This document shows positions 39,566 to 50,453 of a DNA stretch of 64,000 bases, piece by piece; the first letter of the stretch is position 1; the number at the start of each line of letters is the position of its first letter. Location of the stretch: the NCBI GenBank assembly GCA_035771175.1, contig CM069593.1:40609741-40673740 (forward strand). The letters run 5' to 3'. Source of the stretch: Paratinospora sagittata (taxonomy: Eukaryota > Streptophyta > Magnoliopsida > Ranunculales > Menispermaceae). The notes beneath the pieces were generated by a model, which made no database searches, was not told where the DNA came from, and saw nothing but the letters and a program-made list of their open reading frames with translations. Both the position numbers and the translations under genes were made by a program.

Positions 39566-39896
39566 TGTAACACCCCCGTAGTTTTAATTATACACCTACG
39601 TTGATGGATACGTATACGAACGTAGGAGTTAAACGTATATGTGTATAAACATACATAAATTAAGTAGATTGTATTATTAAATGCCATACTATCATTAGAT
39701 TATAAGATGATATAATAGTTTATAATATTTTATAATATCAAGGTCATTTATATCATCTTATAATCTAATGATAGTATGACATTTAATAATACAATCTACT
39801 TAATTTATGTATGTTTATACACATATATGTTTAACTCCTATGTTCGTATACGCATCCGTCAACGTAGGTGTATAATTAAAACTACGGGGTGTTACA
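39566..39896. mobile_element. Near-perfect palindromic element with TG...CA ends
   Basis: Arms of about 150 bases (TGTAACACCCCCGTAGTTTT ... and its complement) surround a loop of about 30 bases. Flanks gttgt and attgt would be a 5-bp duplication with one mismatch. It disrupts the PMD exon. Same plan as the element at 35,930-36,344, with related termini (TGT-A/C-ACACC) but unrelated interior. Confidence 0.82.
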
Positions 39897-41928
39897 ATTG
39901 TGGTACAGCCAATGATGATGACAACCCCTACCCCCTAGTCGAGTGCATAGCGATGGCATTTATATTATTTTTGCTAGGCTACACATTGTTCTGTGACAAG
40001 ACTGAAACGCGGGTCCTTGTTGCTTATCTCCAATTGCTAATGCACGTGAACATGATCGGCATGTACTCATGGGGTGTCGCATGTCTTGCATTTTTCTATC
40101 GTCAACTTGGATTTGCAACAAGGACATCGGTGTGCCAGATTGTAGAGTATCTCACCTTGCTTGAGGTATGTATCATTTTACATTTAACTTTAATACATAT
40201 CAATTGCTATCAAGATGTTTGGATCATGATTTTAATATAAAATGTGTTTGATAGGGTTGGTTGTATGACCATTTTCCATTAATTCATCACCGTATCAACC
40301 CTTCTTATTACAATAATCTACTGTGTGTGCATATGTGGGTCCCGAAAAAGGAGATGGGATTAGACGATGATTACGTGCTAACACTGCATAGGGCACTAGA
40401 CAGGTTACACCCTCACGAGGTCAGTCAAAATTTTATGATTATTACAATTTTTAATAACATTGCATTTATAATTAGGATTTTGAATAACATTGTATTGTTT
40501 GTGTAATTAGTTTTATTACATTTGTTCAGGTTTATTGGGACCCTTACCAGGATTTGAGAGAAACTCGTCCCATATCAGAGTTCACATTTTTTTTTATGGT
40601 TGTATTAAATGCATGGACATTGTGTCACACCCCGCCCGGACGCGCCTAAACCGGCGGTACACTCTCGGACGGGGCGCGCATTTGGAACAATTACAATGGT
40701 AACATCAGAGTGCGCAGCGGAAATACAGTACACACAGTACAAATCTGATTTCCTTTAATTCAGAATACTTTTGTACATAAAATGGTCAAGGGAACATACT
40801 CCCAAAATCCCCAATGAATCATACAAAGGGTACAAAATGTGGGCCCCATAACCTGCACCCAGTCCACCCTAATTTCCTGAAAGATTGGATAATAATGGAG
40901 TGAGCTTAACGCGCTCAGTGGGTAAATAGTGCATGAGTATAACAATTAATAAAGTATACTTCAATATCAAATATCTTAAATACACATGTGAGCATCATAA
41001 TCAATCAATATGTATGTATGCATGACACCGTCTCGTAATGGTTTGATGAACGTACACTGCCTGAATTCACGTACAGGAACGATGCTCTGGATTCACGTAC
41101 TGATGTCCCTCCCAGGGCGTAGCTGGGTTCTCATGTACGTCCCTCTCCAGAGAAATGTAATGAATAGCGAGCAATGCTCCTAACTATTCTATGAGTCATA
41201 AACCATATACGTCCCTAGGTGGTGATATGTATGATGCCAATGCATGAACTGGTATAGTCTATTGGTCTAGTTTTTTCTTGACATTTAGACTGACTTTGGC
41301 AACGTCTGGTGATCCTTATCAGGGTCGGTATCATGACGTGCAAGATTAGGACATTCAGTATTACTGTATAAGCTGATAGCTTTCAATAAGACCAACTAGA
41401 TCAGTCCCCAGTTGAGAGGTGAGACACAAGGTCTGCTTAAATACCAATCGCCTAGAGCAGCCCGCTACCTCCCGTTCACTATTTAAAGTTACTGAGGACA
41501 AGACCGAGTCTAGTTGAGTCAGATTGACCACAAATTCGGCATTATAACAGTGTGATACATGAATTCCAAATATACAGGCATAAGTGTAGCAGTATAAATA
41601 GTATATGACATAATGTAGTGTAAATGAATAGTAGACATAATAATAATTGAATGTAAACTTTAATAAAAGTTATGAAACACGCAAACCTATGTTTCGTTCC
41701 CCACCTTTAGATAAAAACTTCTTCTTTCAGATCTGACGTTTTCCTCCGGACAGAACTTCGTTGCACCGCTTTCAGATCTGGCGCTTTCCTTCGGACAGAA
41801 CTTTGTTGCACCGCACCGAGAGTCTCAGACAAAGAGTCTCAAAAACTAAAAACTTAGAATGCGTGGAAAGGAGAAGAAAATCACAAGAGAAGGTGATTTG
41901 GTGTGAGGAATGAGAAATGAGGAGAGTT

Positions 41929-41938
41929 CCTTATATAG
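41929..41938 (-). promoter_or_regulatory. Probable TATA box of the gypsy LTR
   Basis: Minus strand CTATATAAGG, directly downstream of the U3 tandem repeats. The same site is at 51,686-51,695 in the right LTR and, as CTATATAAGA, at 19,375-19,384 in the solo LTR. Conserved place and sequence in three copies support a promoter role; transcription was not shown. Confidence 0.6.
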
Positions 41939-41947
41939 AGATTTTTT

Positions 41948-42160
41948 TGCGCTTGAACGTTCTGGCATGCATTGCGCCTGAACGTTCTGTCATGCGCCTG
42001 AACGTTCTGTCATGCACCTGAACGTTCTGGCATGCGCCTGAACGTTCTGACATGCGCTTGAAAGTTCTGTCATGCGCCTGAACGTTCTGGCATGCGCCTG
42101 AACGTTCTGTCATGCGCCTGAAAGTTCTATCATGCGCCTGAACGTTCTGGCGTTGCCCAA
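41948..42160 (-). repeat. U3 tandem repeats, about ten 20-bp units
   Basis: Contiguous variants of TGCGCCTGAACGTTCTGGCA, each with the 8-base palindrome GAACGTTC (a few units GAAAGTTC). The right LTR has about four units (51,706-51,795), the solo LTR four (19,389-19,472). Their place between the LTR start and the TATA box suggests enhancer repeats. Confidence 0.85.
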
Positions 42161-42196
42161 ATAGTATTTTTTTTTTGTGAAATACAGGGTATTACA

Positions 42197-42222
42197 CTCT
42201 ATCCCCCCCCCCCTTAAAGGGA
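42197..42222 (-). other. gypsy polypurine tract
   Basis: Minus strand TTTAAGGGGGGGGGGGATAG abuts the 3' LTR, the normal primer for plus-strand DNA synthesis. Confidence 0.85.
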
Positions 42223-42441
42223 TTTCGCCCTCGAAATCAAGTCAAGTAGTGATGAGGGTTATCTGCTTGAGAAGTAGCCACAGGTTGCTAAAGAGGCCAC
42301 TGTATGTGTGCATAACTATATCCATTGATATTATTTTCAGACATCTGCATAGTTATTGAAGTGAAACAATGTATTAAGATAGGTGTAAACAATGTTTCAT
42401 CCTGTGATTGATAAGTGAAAATAATACAATGTATCACATCA

Positions 42442-45400
42442 TCAGTTGGTACTAGAAAATAATTCAGGGTATTTCTGTTTAATTGTTGCTTCTAGTTCCC
42501 ATGTTGCTTCCTTTATGCCGTGGTGATCCCAGAGCACTTTCACAAGTGGTATGCTACGTCGCCGTAGTTCTTGAGTTTTTCTATCTAAAATCTGTATCGC
42601 TATCTCTTGATACTTATTTCCTTGCTCAACCCGAACCTCGACTAAAGGGATGATATGCGAAGCATAGATACGTGAAAAACGTCATGAACCTTAGGCATGG
42701 ACGATGGAAGGGACAGACGATAAACAAGTTTGCCAATACGTTCAATGATCTGAAATGGACCGATATATCGCGGGGAGAGCTTGCCTTTGATCCCAAAGCG
42801 TTTGACACCTCTTGTGGGCTGGACTTTCAGAAAAACAAAGTCCCCCTTATCAAATTCTAGAGGTTGTCTCTGCTTGGCAGCATAGCTCTTCTGTCGACTT
42901 TGTGCAACACGAAGTCGTTCCTTTCCTAGTGTGATCTTCTCATAAGTCTCTTGAACTAGTTCAGGACCTAACTGCGGTCGATCTGCCATATCTAACCAGC
43001 ATACCAGAGATCTGCAAGGCCGACTATAGAGAGCCTCGTATGGTGCCATGCCGATACTAGTTTGGCAGCTGTTGTTGTATGCAAACTCAGCTAGATGCAA
43101 ATACTTTGCCCATCAGTCATTAAAGTCCAAAATGCAGCATCGTAACATGTCTTCTAAGATTTGGATAAGCCGCTCTGACTGCCCATCAGTCTGAGGGTGG
43201 AAGGTTGTGCTCATAGTGATCTTAGAACCCATTCGACTTTGGAAGCTTTTCCAAAAGTTTGATGTGAATCGAGGGTCTCGATCAGAGACGATCGTGAGTG
43301 GTATGCCATAAAGGCGTACGATCTCTCTTTCATATAGTTCTGCAAGTTTGGCGGGATTATCCGTGAACTTTATTGACAAGAAGTGTGCAGACTTTGTAAG
43401 TCTGTCAATGATAACCCATATAGCATCTTGCCCTTTATTGTTGCGAGGTAAGGACGTGACAAAATCCATTGCGATGTTCTCCCATTTCCATTCTCCAATA
43501 GGTAACGACTGGAGAAGTCCAGAGGGAAGTCTTCGTTCTACCTTAACTTTCTGGCAAATGAGACATCGAGCAATGAAGTCTGCAATTGCCTTCTTCATTC
43601 CAGAAAACCAGAATTGATGCTTGACATCCTTGTACATCTTGTCACCCCCAGGGTGCATAGCGTACCTCGAACAGTGCATCTCAGTAAACACTTCTTTACG
43701 AACCTCAGGATCGTTCGGTAGGCAGAGACGTTTTTTTTTATAGAAAACGGTTCTGTTTCTAGAGACCGACCAATGAGGAAGGTCCGGGCCGCTGAGTAGA
43801 AGGTCTCGTTTCTCCATTAACATAGGGTCATTGGCTTGAGCAGCTGAAATCTTTCGAATGAGCTCAGAGTTGACTGATAATTGAGAGAGTCGTGGTCTTG
43901 GTCCTTCTACGTTCAGTTGTAGGTTAAAGTTCTCCAACTCTGTAGCCAACTTCCCCATTTCGTAGCTAAGAGTGCAAGCAACATAAGATTTTCTACTCAG
44001 GGCATCGGCCACAACATTAGCCTTTCCGGGATGGTACTGGAGTTGAAAGTCATAATCTTTCAAGAATTCCAACCATCGTCTTTGGCGGAGGTTTAGGTCT
44101 CTCTGAGTGTATATGTATTTAAGGCTCTTGTGATCCGAGAAGACCTCAAACCGTTCACCGTATAGGTAATGACGCCATAACTTCAGTGCAAATACGACAG
44201 CTGCAAGTTCCAAGTAATACGTTGGGTAATTACCCTCATGAATCTTCAGTTGTCTAGATGCATATGCAACCACTTGGCCTTCTTGCATTAGCACGACACC
44301 TAAGCCTTGGAGAGAGGAGTCGGTGTATAATGAAAATCCAATTGCATTTCTTGGAGTGATAAGTGCAGGTGCTGTCGTGAGGCGTTTCTTCAATTCCTGA
44401 AATGATGCTTCACAGGCGAGATTCCAGATAAATCGCACGTCTTTTCGAGTGAGCTTGGTCATAGGTTCAGAAATCTTTGAGAAGTCCTTGATGAAGCGTC
44501 TGTAATAGCCAGCCAAACCAAGAAAACTCCTAATCTGAGTAACAGTGGTAGGCTGCTTCCAGTTTAAAACTGCTTCAACCTTAGAAGAATCTACCTCAAT
44601 GCCATTGCCTGAAACCACATGGCCGAGGAATTGAACTCTTTTTGCCCAAAATTTGCACTTACTCAACTTTGCATACAATTGGTGGCTTCTCAAGGTCTGA
44701 AGGACTATCTTCAAATGTATTTTATGGTCTTCCTCGGTTGAGGAATATATCAAGATGTCGTCCACAAAAACCACCACAAATCGGTCTAAGTATAACCTGA
44801 ATATGCGATTCATCAAATCCATGAATGCAGCAGGTGCATTTGTTAGACCGAATGACATAACTAAGAACTTGTAATGACCGTACCGAGTTCTGAACGCCGT
44901 CTTGGTGATGTCCGACTCTCGAATCCGAAGTTGGTGATAACCGGACCGTAAATCAATCTTAGAGAAGTATTCGACATCTCTAAGTTGGTCGAACAAGTCA
45001 TCGATCCTGGGCAATAGATATCTGTTCTTGATGGTGACGTTATTCAACTTGTGATAATCGATGCAAAGTCGTAACGAACCATCCTTTTTGCGAACAAACA
45101 GAACTGGAGCGCCCCAGGGTGATGAACTCTTTCGGATGAAGCCATTACTCTTTAATTCCTTAAGTTGTTTGTCTAATTCAACCAGTTCGACATTTGACAT
45201 TCTGTATGGTGGAATTGAGATAGGCCTTGTCCCAGGTATGAGGTTGATCTCAAAATCGAATTCCCTAACAGGAGGTAGACCAGGAAGGTCATTAAGAAAA
45301 ACTGTTGGGAATTCAAATATGACTGGAACATCATGTACTTCGAGAGGGTATAGTGCTGGTGAGTTGTTTTCATTGCCAAGGGATAGAGCTCGAAGTTGTG

Positions 45401-45788
45401 CCTTGAGAAAGGCAACTGTTGATTTGTGTATCCATTGCCTCGTTCCCTGAAGCTTTACCAACTTTCCTACAAGCAAGGTTAACTGAACTTGCATCTTCAT
45501 ACATTCAATCTTTGCATTCAGTGGTGTTAACCAGTCCATGTCAAGGGTGATGTCGAAGTCTTCAAAATCCATCACAAAAAGATTGGCATATATTATATGT
45601 TCTGACATTCGAAGCTCACATCGAGAACACTGCAAATTCACGTCAGTACCAGATCCGAATGGTGATGTGACATGGAGTGTGATGGTTGTGGGTTCAGGAT
45701 GCAGGCCTAAATGTCTTACCAATGCCGACGATATAAAAGAATGCGTAGCACTTGAATCAAATAAAACATGCACCATTGTATTGAACAA
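42442..45788 (-). pseudogene. gypsy pol: protease, RT, RNase H, integrase, chromodomain-like end
   Basis: The main frame is 891 codons (45,788-43,113). Protease near residue 10 reads [13 protein letters not shown], with DSG changed to DSS. RT about 190-390 has [17 protein letters not shown] and the FVDDILIYS motif near 341. RNase H about 480-600 starts [13 protein letters not shown]. Integrase has [10 protein letters not shown]...CLICQ (HHCC) and core [16 protein letters not shown] and QILEDML (DDE). A TGA at 43,110-43,112 interrupts before WAKYLHLAEFAYNNS. That frame ends near 42,642 and, after a frameshift, KVLWDHHGIKEATWELEATI (chromodomain-like) ends at TGA 42,442. Only one stop, one frameshift and the protease change separate it from an intact frame, so decay is moderate. 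Confidence 0.93.
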
Positions 45789-45789
45789 A

Positions 45790-47132
45790 GGAAAGGTACC
45801 TTCGACTACATTGTTGTCGGGTAGGAGATGTTGAGCGATGGCAAATGTTCGGCCCTGATTTCGTTGACCCTGGTTCTGTCGGGGGTGGGCATTAGCAGCA
45901 GGTGGTGCTTGTTGGAGCGGAACAACGGGAATAGGTTGCTGAAGGTGCGAACGGGCATATCTTGCATGGCCCTTCTGGCCGCAGTTGAAACAAGTCAGCC
46001 TGTACTGCTGATTGTTTTGTTGGCCATTCTGATTATTCTGTTGGCCTAGCTGATTGTGGTGTCGACCACCACCTCTGCCATTGTCGTTTTTACGGCCACC
46101 TCTTCCATAACGACCTCCACGGCCATGATTTCAGAAACCCTAATGGTAAGGGTTAGAAGGTTCAGCCGCAGGTGTTGTGGCCTCAGTACGCGAAACCGGG
46201 GCTGGGAGGGCTGGGTTTGGATTGTAGTAGGGCTTCTTCTTGTTGCCCTGTTGCAAGCCTTGTAAGGAAAACGTTGCAGGCTGTTTGCCCTTATTCATTC
46301 GCTGTTCTCGTAAGATAGTCTCCTGTTCAAAGCTCATAGCCCTGTCAACAACCTCCTTGTAAATATTGAGATCCAAGATCGACAAGGCGTGTCGAATGTC
46401 ATGGCGAAGACCATTATAAAATTTTTCAGTCTTATCTCGCTCCATTGAGATGGTGGAGAGAGAGTAGACTGATAATTCTTTGAATTTTCCAGCATAATCT
46501 CTGACGGTCATGGTGCCTTGATATAACTTAGCAAATTCCCGGCGCTTCTGCTTTGTCACCGCGCTGGGAAAATACTCATCAATAAACATTGACTAAAACT
46601 GTTGCAAAGTCATATCTACTATGTTGACCCTTGGGTCTTCTTTCACTGTGATCCACCATGTGTTTGCTGCACCAACAAGTTGGTAGGTTGCTAGTGGAAT
46701 TTTGCGAGTCTCATCGACTCCCATTGCATCAAGAGCCATCTTTGACTCATCCAGCCACTTTTGCACCTCATCAGCCTCAATGGGGCCAGCGAAAGTAAGA
46801 GGTTGTAGCCGCTTGTATTTAGTAATCTGATCGGTTTGAGCTTCCGATCCAAACTTTACAGGTGCTTGAACTGTGGTAACCTGACTGGTCGCGGTCTCAC
46901 GAACGGCCGTGTGAACAGTGAATTTTATTGCTTCAATAAACCCGACGAAGAAGGTTTCCATGCTCGAAGGCATGGCAAAGGGTGCTGGTGGGGGTGGTAT
47001 CGCCTGCCCAGATGTAGTGGCAGTGTTGGGTGTGATCTGTGCTGTTGTCTGAGGCGGCGGTTCTTGAATCTCAGGAGGTGCCTCCACTGTGGGACGAACA
47101 GTACGTGGCCTTCCTCTCTTCCTGGTTTGCAT
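45790..47132 (-). pseudogene. gypsy gag with degenerate zinc knuckle
   Basis: Starts at 47,132 with MQTRKRGRPRTVRPTVEAPP, a basic then proline-rich head. The capsid part contains LTFAGPIEADEVQKWLDESK and LVGAANTWW. A TAG at 46,590-46,592 and stops at about 46,120-46,139 interrupt it. The continuing frame is Gly/Arg/Asn/Gln-rich and holds [14 protein letters not shown] at about 45,965-46,005, where the fourth zinc ligand (Cys) is Arg. Gag packages RNA; this copy would need the stops read through. Confidence 0.9.
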
Positions 47133-47916
47133 TTTCTCACTGGCAAGGAAAAAATAAAACCAAGATTAAGAAACTGTAGCCAAGTATAATGTTATAGTAT
47201 GCTCAGCAACAATTTCGAGAGTACTGCAATATTAAAATCACCTATTTTTCTAAGTATAGTGTAAGGTTGTTGTTGAGGAATCAAAGAATCTTATATATCT
47301 CGCATGTTTGGCCATGGTGTAAAAACAAGGTTAGAATGCGTATATAATAAGTAGAAATCTTTGCAAGTATTTAAAATGATTTGGTTCTGGTTTTTGTGAA
47401 CATATATATATATATTGCATTAAAAATCCATACGAGTCATAAGAATTCTAAGATTTGCCTCGGTAAATGTCCTGATCTAACATTCTATCGTAATCTTATG
47501 TATTCAGACACTTACTCTTAGTCTTTTCGATTATTATCTAAGTTCATGTGTCTCATACCACATGAATTTAGTAATAAGGGTGTCAACCAAGTTAAGTTGT
47601 ATGAACACGGTCTCTAAAAACATTGGCTGAATAGAAGTTCACTAATAGTATCGTCCAAATTTACTCGTCCCATACCGTGTAAACTTAGTGATAATATTAG
47701 TAATCCAACTTTCTCCAAATGTTTCTTTTCACACAAGGTCATGGGTTTTCTTACTTCCACATTTTATTTAGTATCCTCCAATTTTGTTGTGTCCCATACC
47801 ACTCCAAAGTTAGTGATACAAAAGAAAGAATGGTTGTAAGTCGGCCCACCAAAGATAGTCTTTAAACAAAACAACTTCATTCATATATATCAAAGAAAAG
47901 TTTACAATGCCAGTAA
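47133..47916. other. gypsy spacer between extra ORF and gag, no gene
   Basis: About 780 bases, AT-rich, with a short TA run near 47,405. No frame of note. Repeated phrases of the type CGTCCCATACC and AAACTTAGTGATA occur between 47,540 and 47,820. Confidence 0.6.
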
Positions 47917-49497
47917 TTAATTGTGACTTTCTTGCCTACTACCGCTCCTTCGAGATCTACTGCTACGTACAGAACGACTACTAACAGAAGGTTGAGAGTT
48001 TGCACGCTCTGCGTCAGAGTTTTGCAAGCGGGTTAATATATTATTGTGGCTCTCTCTCAGTTCAGCAATAGTGGATGTCATTTCATCTAACTGTTCAAGT
48101 AGGTTAGTCGGTTGTCCCATTGGTGGTTGATGGGTCGTTTGTCCCGTAGGTGAAGGGTAGGCCATAGACATTGGGGAAAAATATTGGTTCATAGGTGGAA
48201 GGTAGTTGTTTTGATTGTGCGGGGAGCCCCTAACTGGAACCCCTTGGATATTTGGATTTGTTTGTGGTGAAAAAGTTTGAAACAATGGGCTTATTGGGAT
48301 GTTTTGTCCTCCAAGATTTGGTGGCGCCCAATATTGTTGTTGTTGGTTCATAACAACTTGTGGAATTGGCTGATACTGTACCGTAGGAGTTGGAAGTCTT
48401 TGGTACGAAGTGGTGCCTTGAGTGGGCACGTTCCAAGTTGGTGGATTTGCTTGCGTACCTTGTCTATCATGACTTTCTGTAGGTTGATTTAGTGTGGCAT
48501 ATAACTCTTCATCAGTGAATGGTCGATCGGTTGGATCACTATTCGGGTCTAGGTCTAATGTAGGATTTGAATTTGAATCATTATTTGGGCCTTCTCTGAT
48601 GGGTAGTTTGCGTCGACATTTGCGAAGGCAACGCCCATGCTTGTCTCTCATTCTTTCGACATTTCTTATTGTCGTGCCGAATACCTCTTCGTCAGTTACC
48701 CCTCCATTTGTGCCATATGTCTTGAAGATAGAGGATGTTGTAACTGGTTCAGTGATCAGCTTCAACGTTCCATCTAAAGTGTCGACGTTTGCCTCGTATA
48801 GTATCCTCATAATCAAGACGCTGTAGCCGAGGAATTCTTTTCTCAAAGGGTTTTGTATCACCCTCAACATTTGTTGGATAATAATGTGAGGCAGGGAGAC
48901 CGTAATTTTCTTCTCTATGTAGTATAACATAAGAAGTTGAGCCCTTGACATAGTGCTTCTAGTCCCCTTTTCTGGCAAGATGTTGCCGTATACAATCTTT
49001 TCGAGGCCGGCAAGAGATGGTTTAAGATGATTGTTTGGGAGGTTGGTGTACGTTGATTGAGTGTATGGCTCTTTGGCGAGGGAATTGAACAATTGTTCAT
49101 TAGATTCTGTGATCTCTGCAACTGTCTGGGGTTCATGTGGATCAATAATCCTCGCCTCAATCGGAATCTCCAAAAGTCGAGCAAGAATCTCGATGTTGAT
49201 AGGAATTTTCGTTCCCATGACTGTTGTCTCCAAAATAGGGCTGATCTCATCTCCGTGAAGTCCTACGCAATTCATGGCTTCATAGAAGGATCTCACCAAG
49301 TTGTAAGAGACTTGACCCTCGATTTTGGTTATATTTAACCAATCCAGTGTTGCGAGTTTGTCTTGAAGGATTGGGCGGAGGCAGAGATCTCTATTGTCGA
49401 TGCTCCTCATAGTCATAACCTCTCTTTTGGACAATTCCGTTAGTCTAGTGGGAATTGGTTCCCTGTTAGTGGAAGTGACTCATTCCCTTGAGGCCAT
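47917..49497 (-). CDS. Extra sense-strand ORF between primer site and gag of the gypsy element
   Basis: An ATG at 49,495-49,497 opens MASRE, then an in-frame TGA, then 521 uninterrupted codons to 47,917. The N-terminal half (about residues 30-270) is globular: LDWLNITKIEGQVSYNLVRS followed by FYEAMN, VMGTKIPINIEILARLLEIP, RAQLLMLYYIEKKITVSLPH. This resembles the domain annotated in plants as a putative transposon protein. The C-terminal half is Pro/Gln/Asn-rich, then a predicted short coiled coil (LLEQLDEMTSTIAELRE) and a basic RS tail (SSRSVRSSRSRRSGSRQE) suited to RNA binding. There is no retroviral enzyme motif. It lies on the same strand as gag-pol, about 0.78 kb upstream of gag and 0.94 kb downstream of the primer site. 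One early stop suggests recent loss in this copy. Tat/Ogre elements are known to carry an ORF here; its presence in a chromovirus-like element is what stands out. Function unknown. Confidence 0.8.
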
Positions 49498-50349
49498 TTT
49501 TTTGCTGAAAGGAAAATAAATTTGTGAAAGACACAAAATATATTCCTAATATTTTTAAGATTTATGCCTTGTTGCTAGACATTATTGTCTAGTTTTCTTT
49601 TGATGTTTATGCCATCATAAAAATTTCTTCATTAGTAATCTGATGTATATATGTCATATTCACATATAAATGTATAGACATATTTAATCATAACTATATA
49701 TATAGTTTCCATAAATCAACTATTTGAAATTAAACTATATAAAAATCATATATAGTTGTCTTAGATATATAGTTAATACAATTCTTAACTATATATATAA
49801 TTCATATATATAGTTCTAGATATATAAATTTTTTATTTTATTTTTTTTCATATAAAATTTTTCAATTTTTTTTTTTAAAATAACATTTTTCAATTTTTTT
49901 TTTATATATACATATCTCATATACACTAAGGTATATAAATATATATATTCAATCATAACTACACATATAGTTTCTAATAAATCATGACTATATGTATATT
50001 TAAATCAAACTATATAGAAATCATATAGTTTTCTAGATATATATTTAATATAAAGCTCAACTATATATAATTGACATATGTATATATAGTTCTAGAGATA
50101 TATATATCTAATAAAATTTTTCATTCAAAATTTTAATTATCAACATGGTATATATATATCTCCTATATGCATAGATATATAGATATATATATATATATAT
50201 ATATATATTTAATCATAACAATATATATAGTTTTTCATTAATCATAACTATATATATATTTCTAAACTATATAAACCATATAGTTCTCTTAGATATATAT
50301 TTAATACAAATCTTAACTATATATAATCCATATATATATATAGTTCTAA

Positions 50350-50383
<34 letters not shown>

Positions 50384-50436
50384 AATGAAAATTTTCTTCC
50401 CCTAATTTGGTGGACTTGGGCGACCGTGGACCGTAC
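49498..50436. repeat. gypsy leader, extreme AT-rich with TA microsatellites
   Basis: Repeating TATATATAGTT-type phrases with TCTAGATATATA and AACTATATA variants, and pure TA runs near 50,179-50,208 and 50,355-50,381. The phrase occurs in several degenerate blocks of about 170 bases (around 49,690, 49,960 and 50,215), indicating an internal tandem repeat. No ORF. Confidence 0.75.
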
Positions 50437-50448
50437 GCTCTGATACCA
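50437..50448 (-). other. gypsy primer-binding site (tRNA-iMet)
   Basis: Minus strand TGGTATCAGAGC, five bases inside the 5' LTR, continuing GTACGG. Confidence 0.92.
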
Positions 50449-50453
50449 TTAAA

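Larger units (their letters stand above)
40623..42196 (-). repeat. gypsy 3' LTR (left, 1,574 bp)
   Basis: Plus strand TGTCACACCCCGCCC...GGGTATTACA. It differs from the right LTR mainly by a longer tandem-repeat block (ten units at about 41,948-42,160) and an extra stretch near 41,820-41,875 (GAGTCTCAGACAAAGAGTC). Confidence 0.95.

Noticed and set aside
41931..42113. Frame with repeated [14 protein letters not shown] units, repeat-protein look
   Set aside because: It is the translation of the 20-bp U3 tandem repeats in the gypsy LTR, a non-coding promoter region.
41948..42160. Regular 20-bp repeats resembling a CRISPR array
   Set aside because: Units are contiguous without spacers, lie in an LTR of a plant element, and no cas genes exist here.
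43348..45834. Several plus-strand frames of 70-130 codons within the pol region
   Set aside because: They are antisense shadows of the 891-codon gypsy pol frame.
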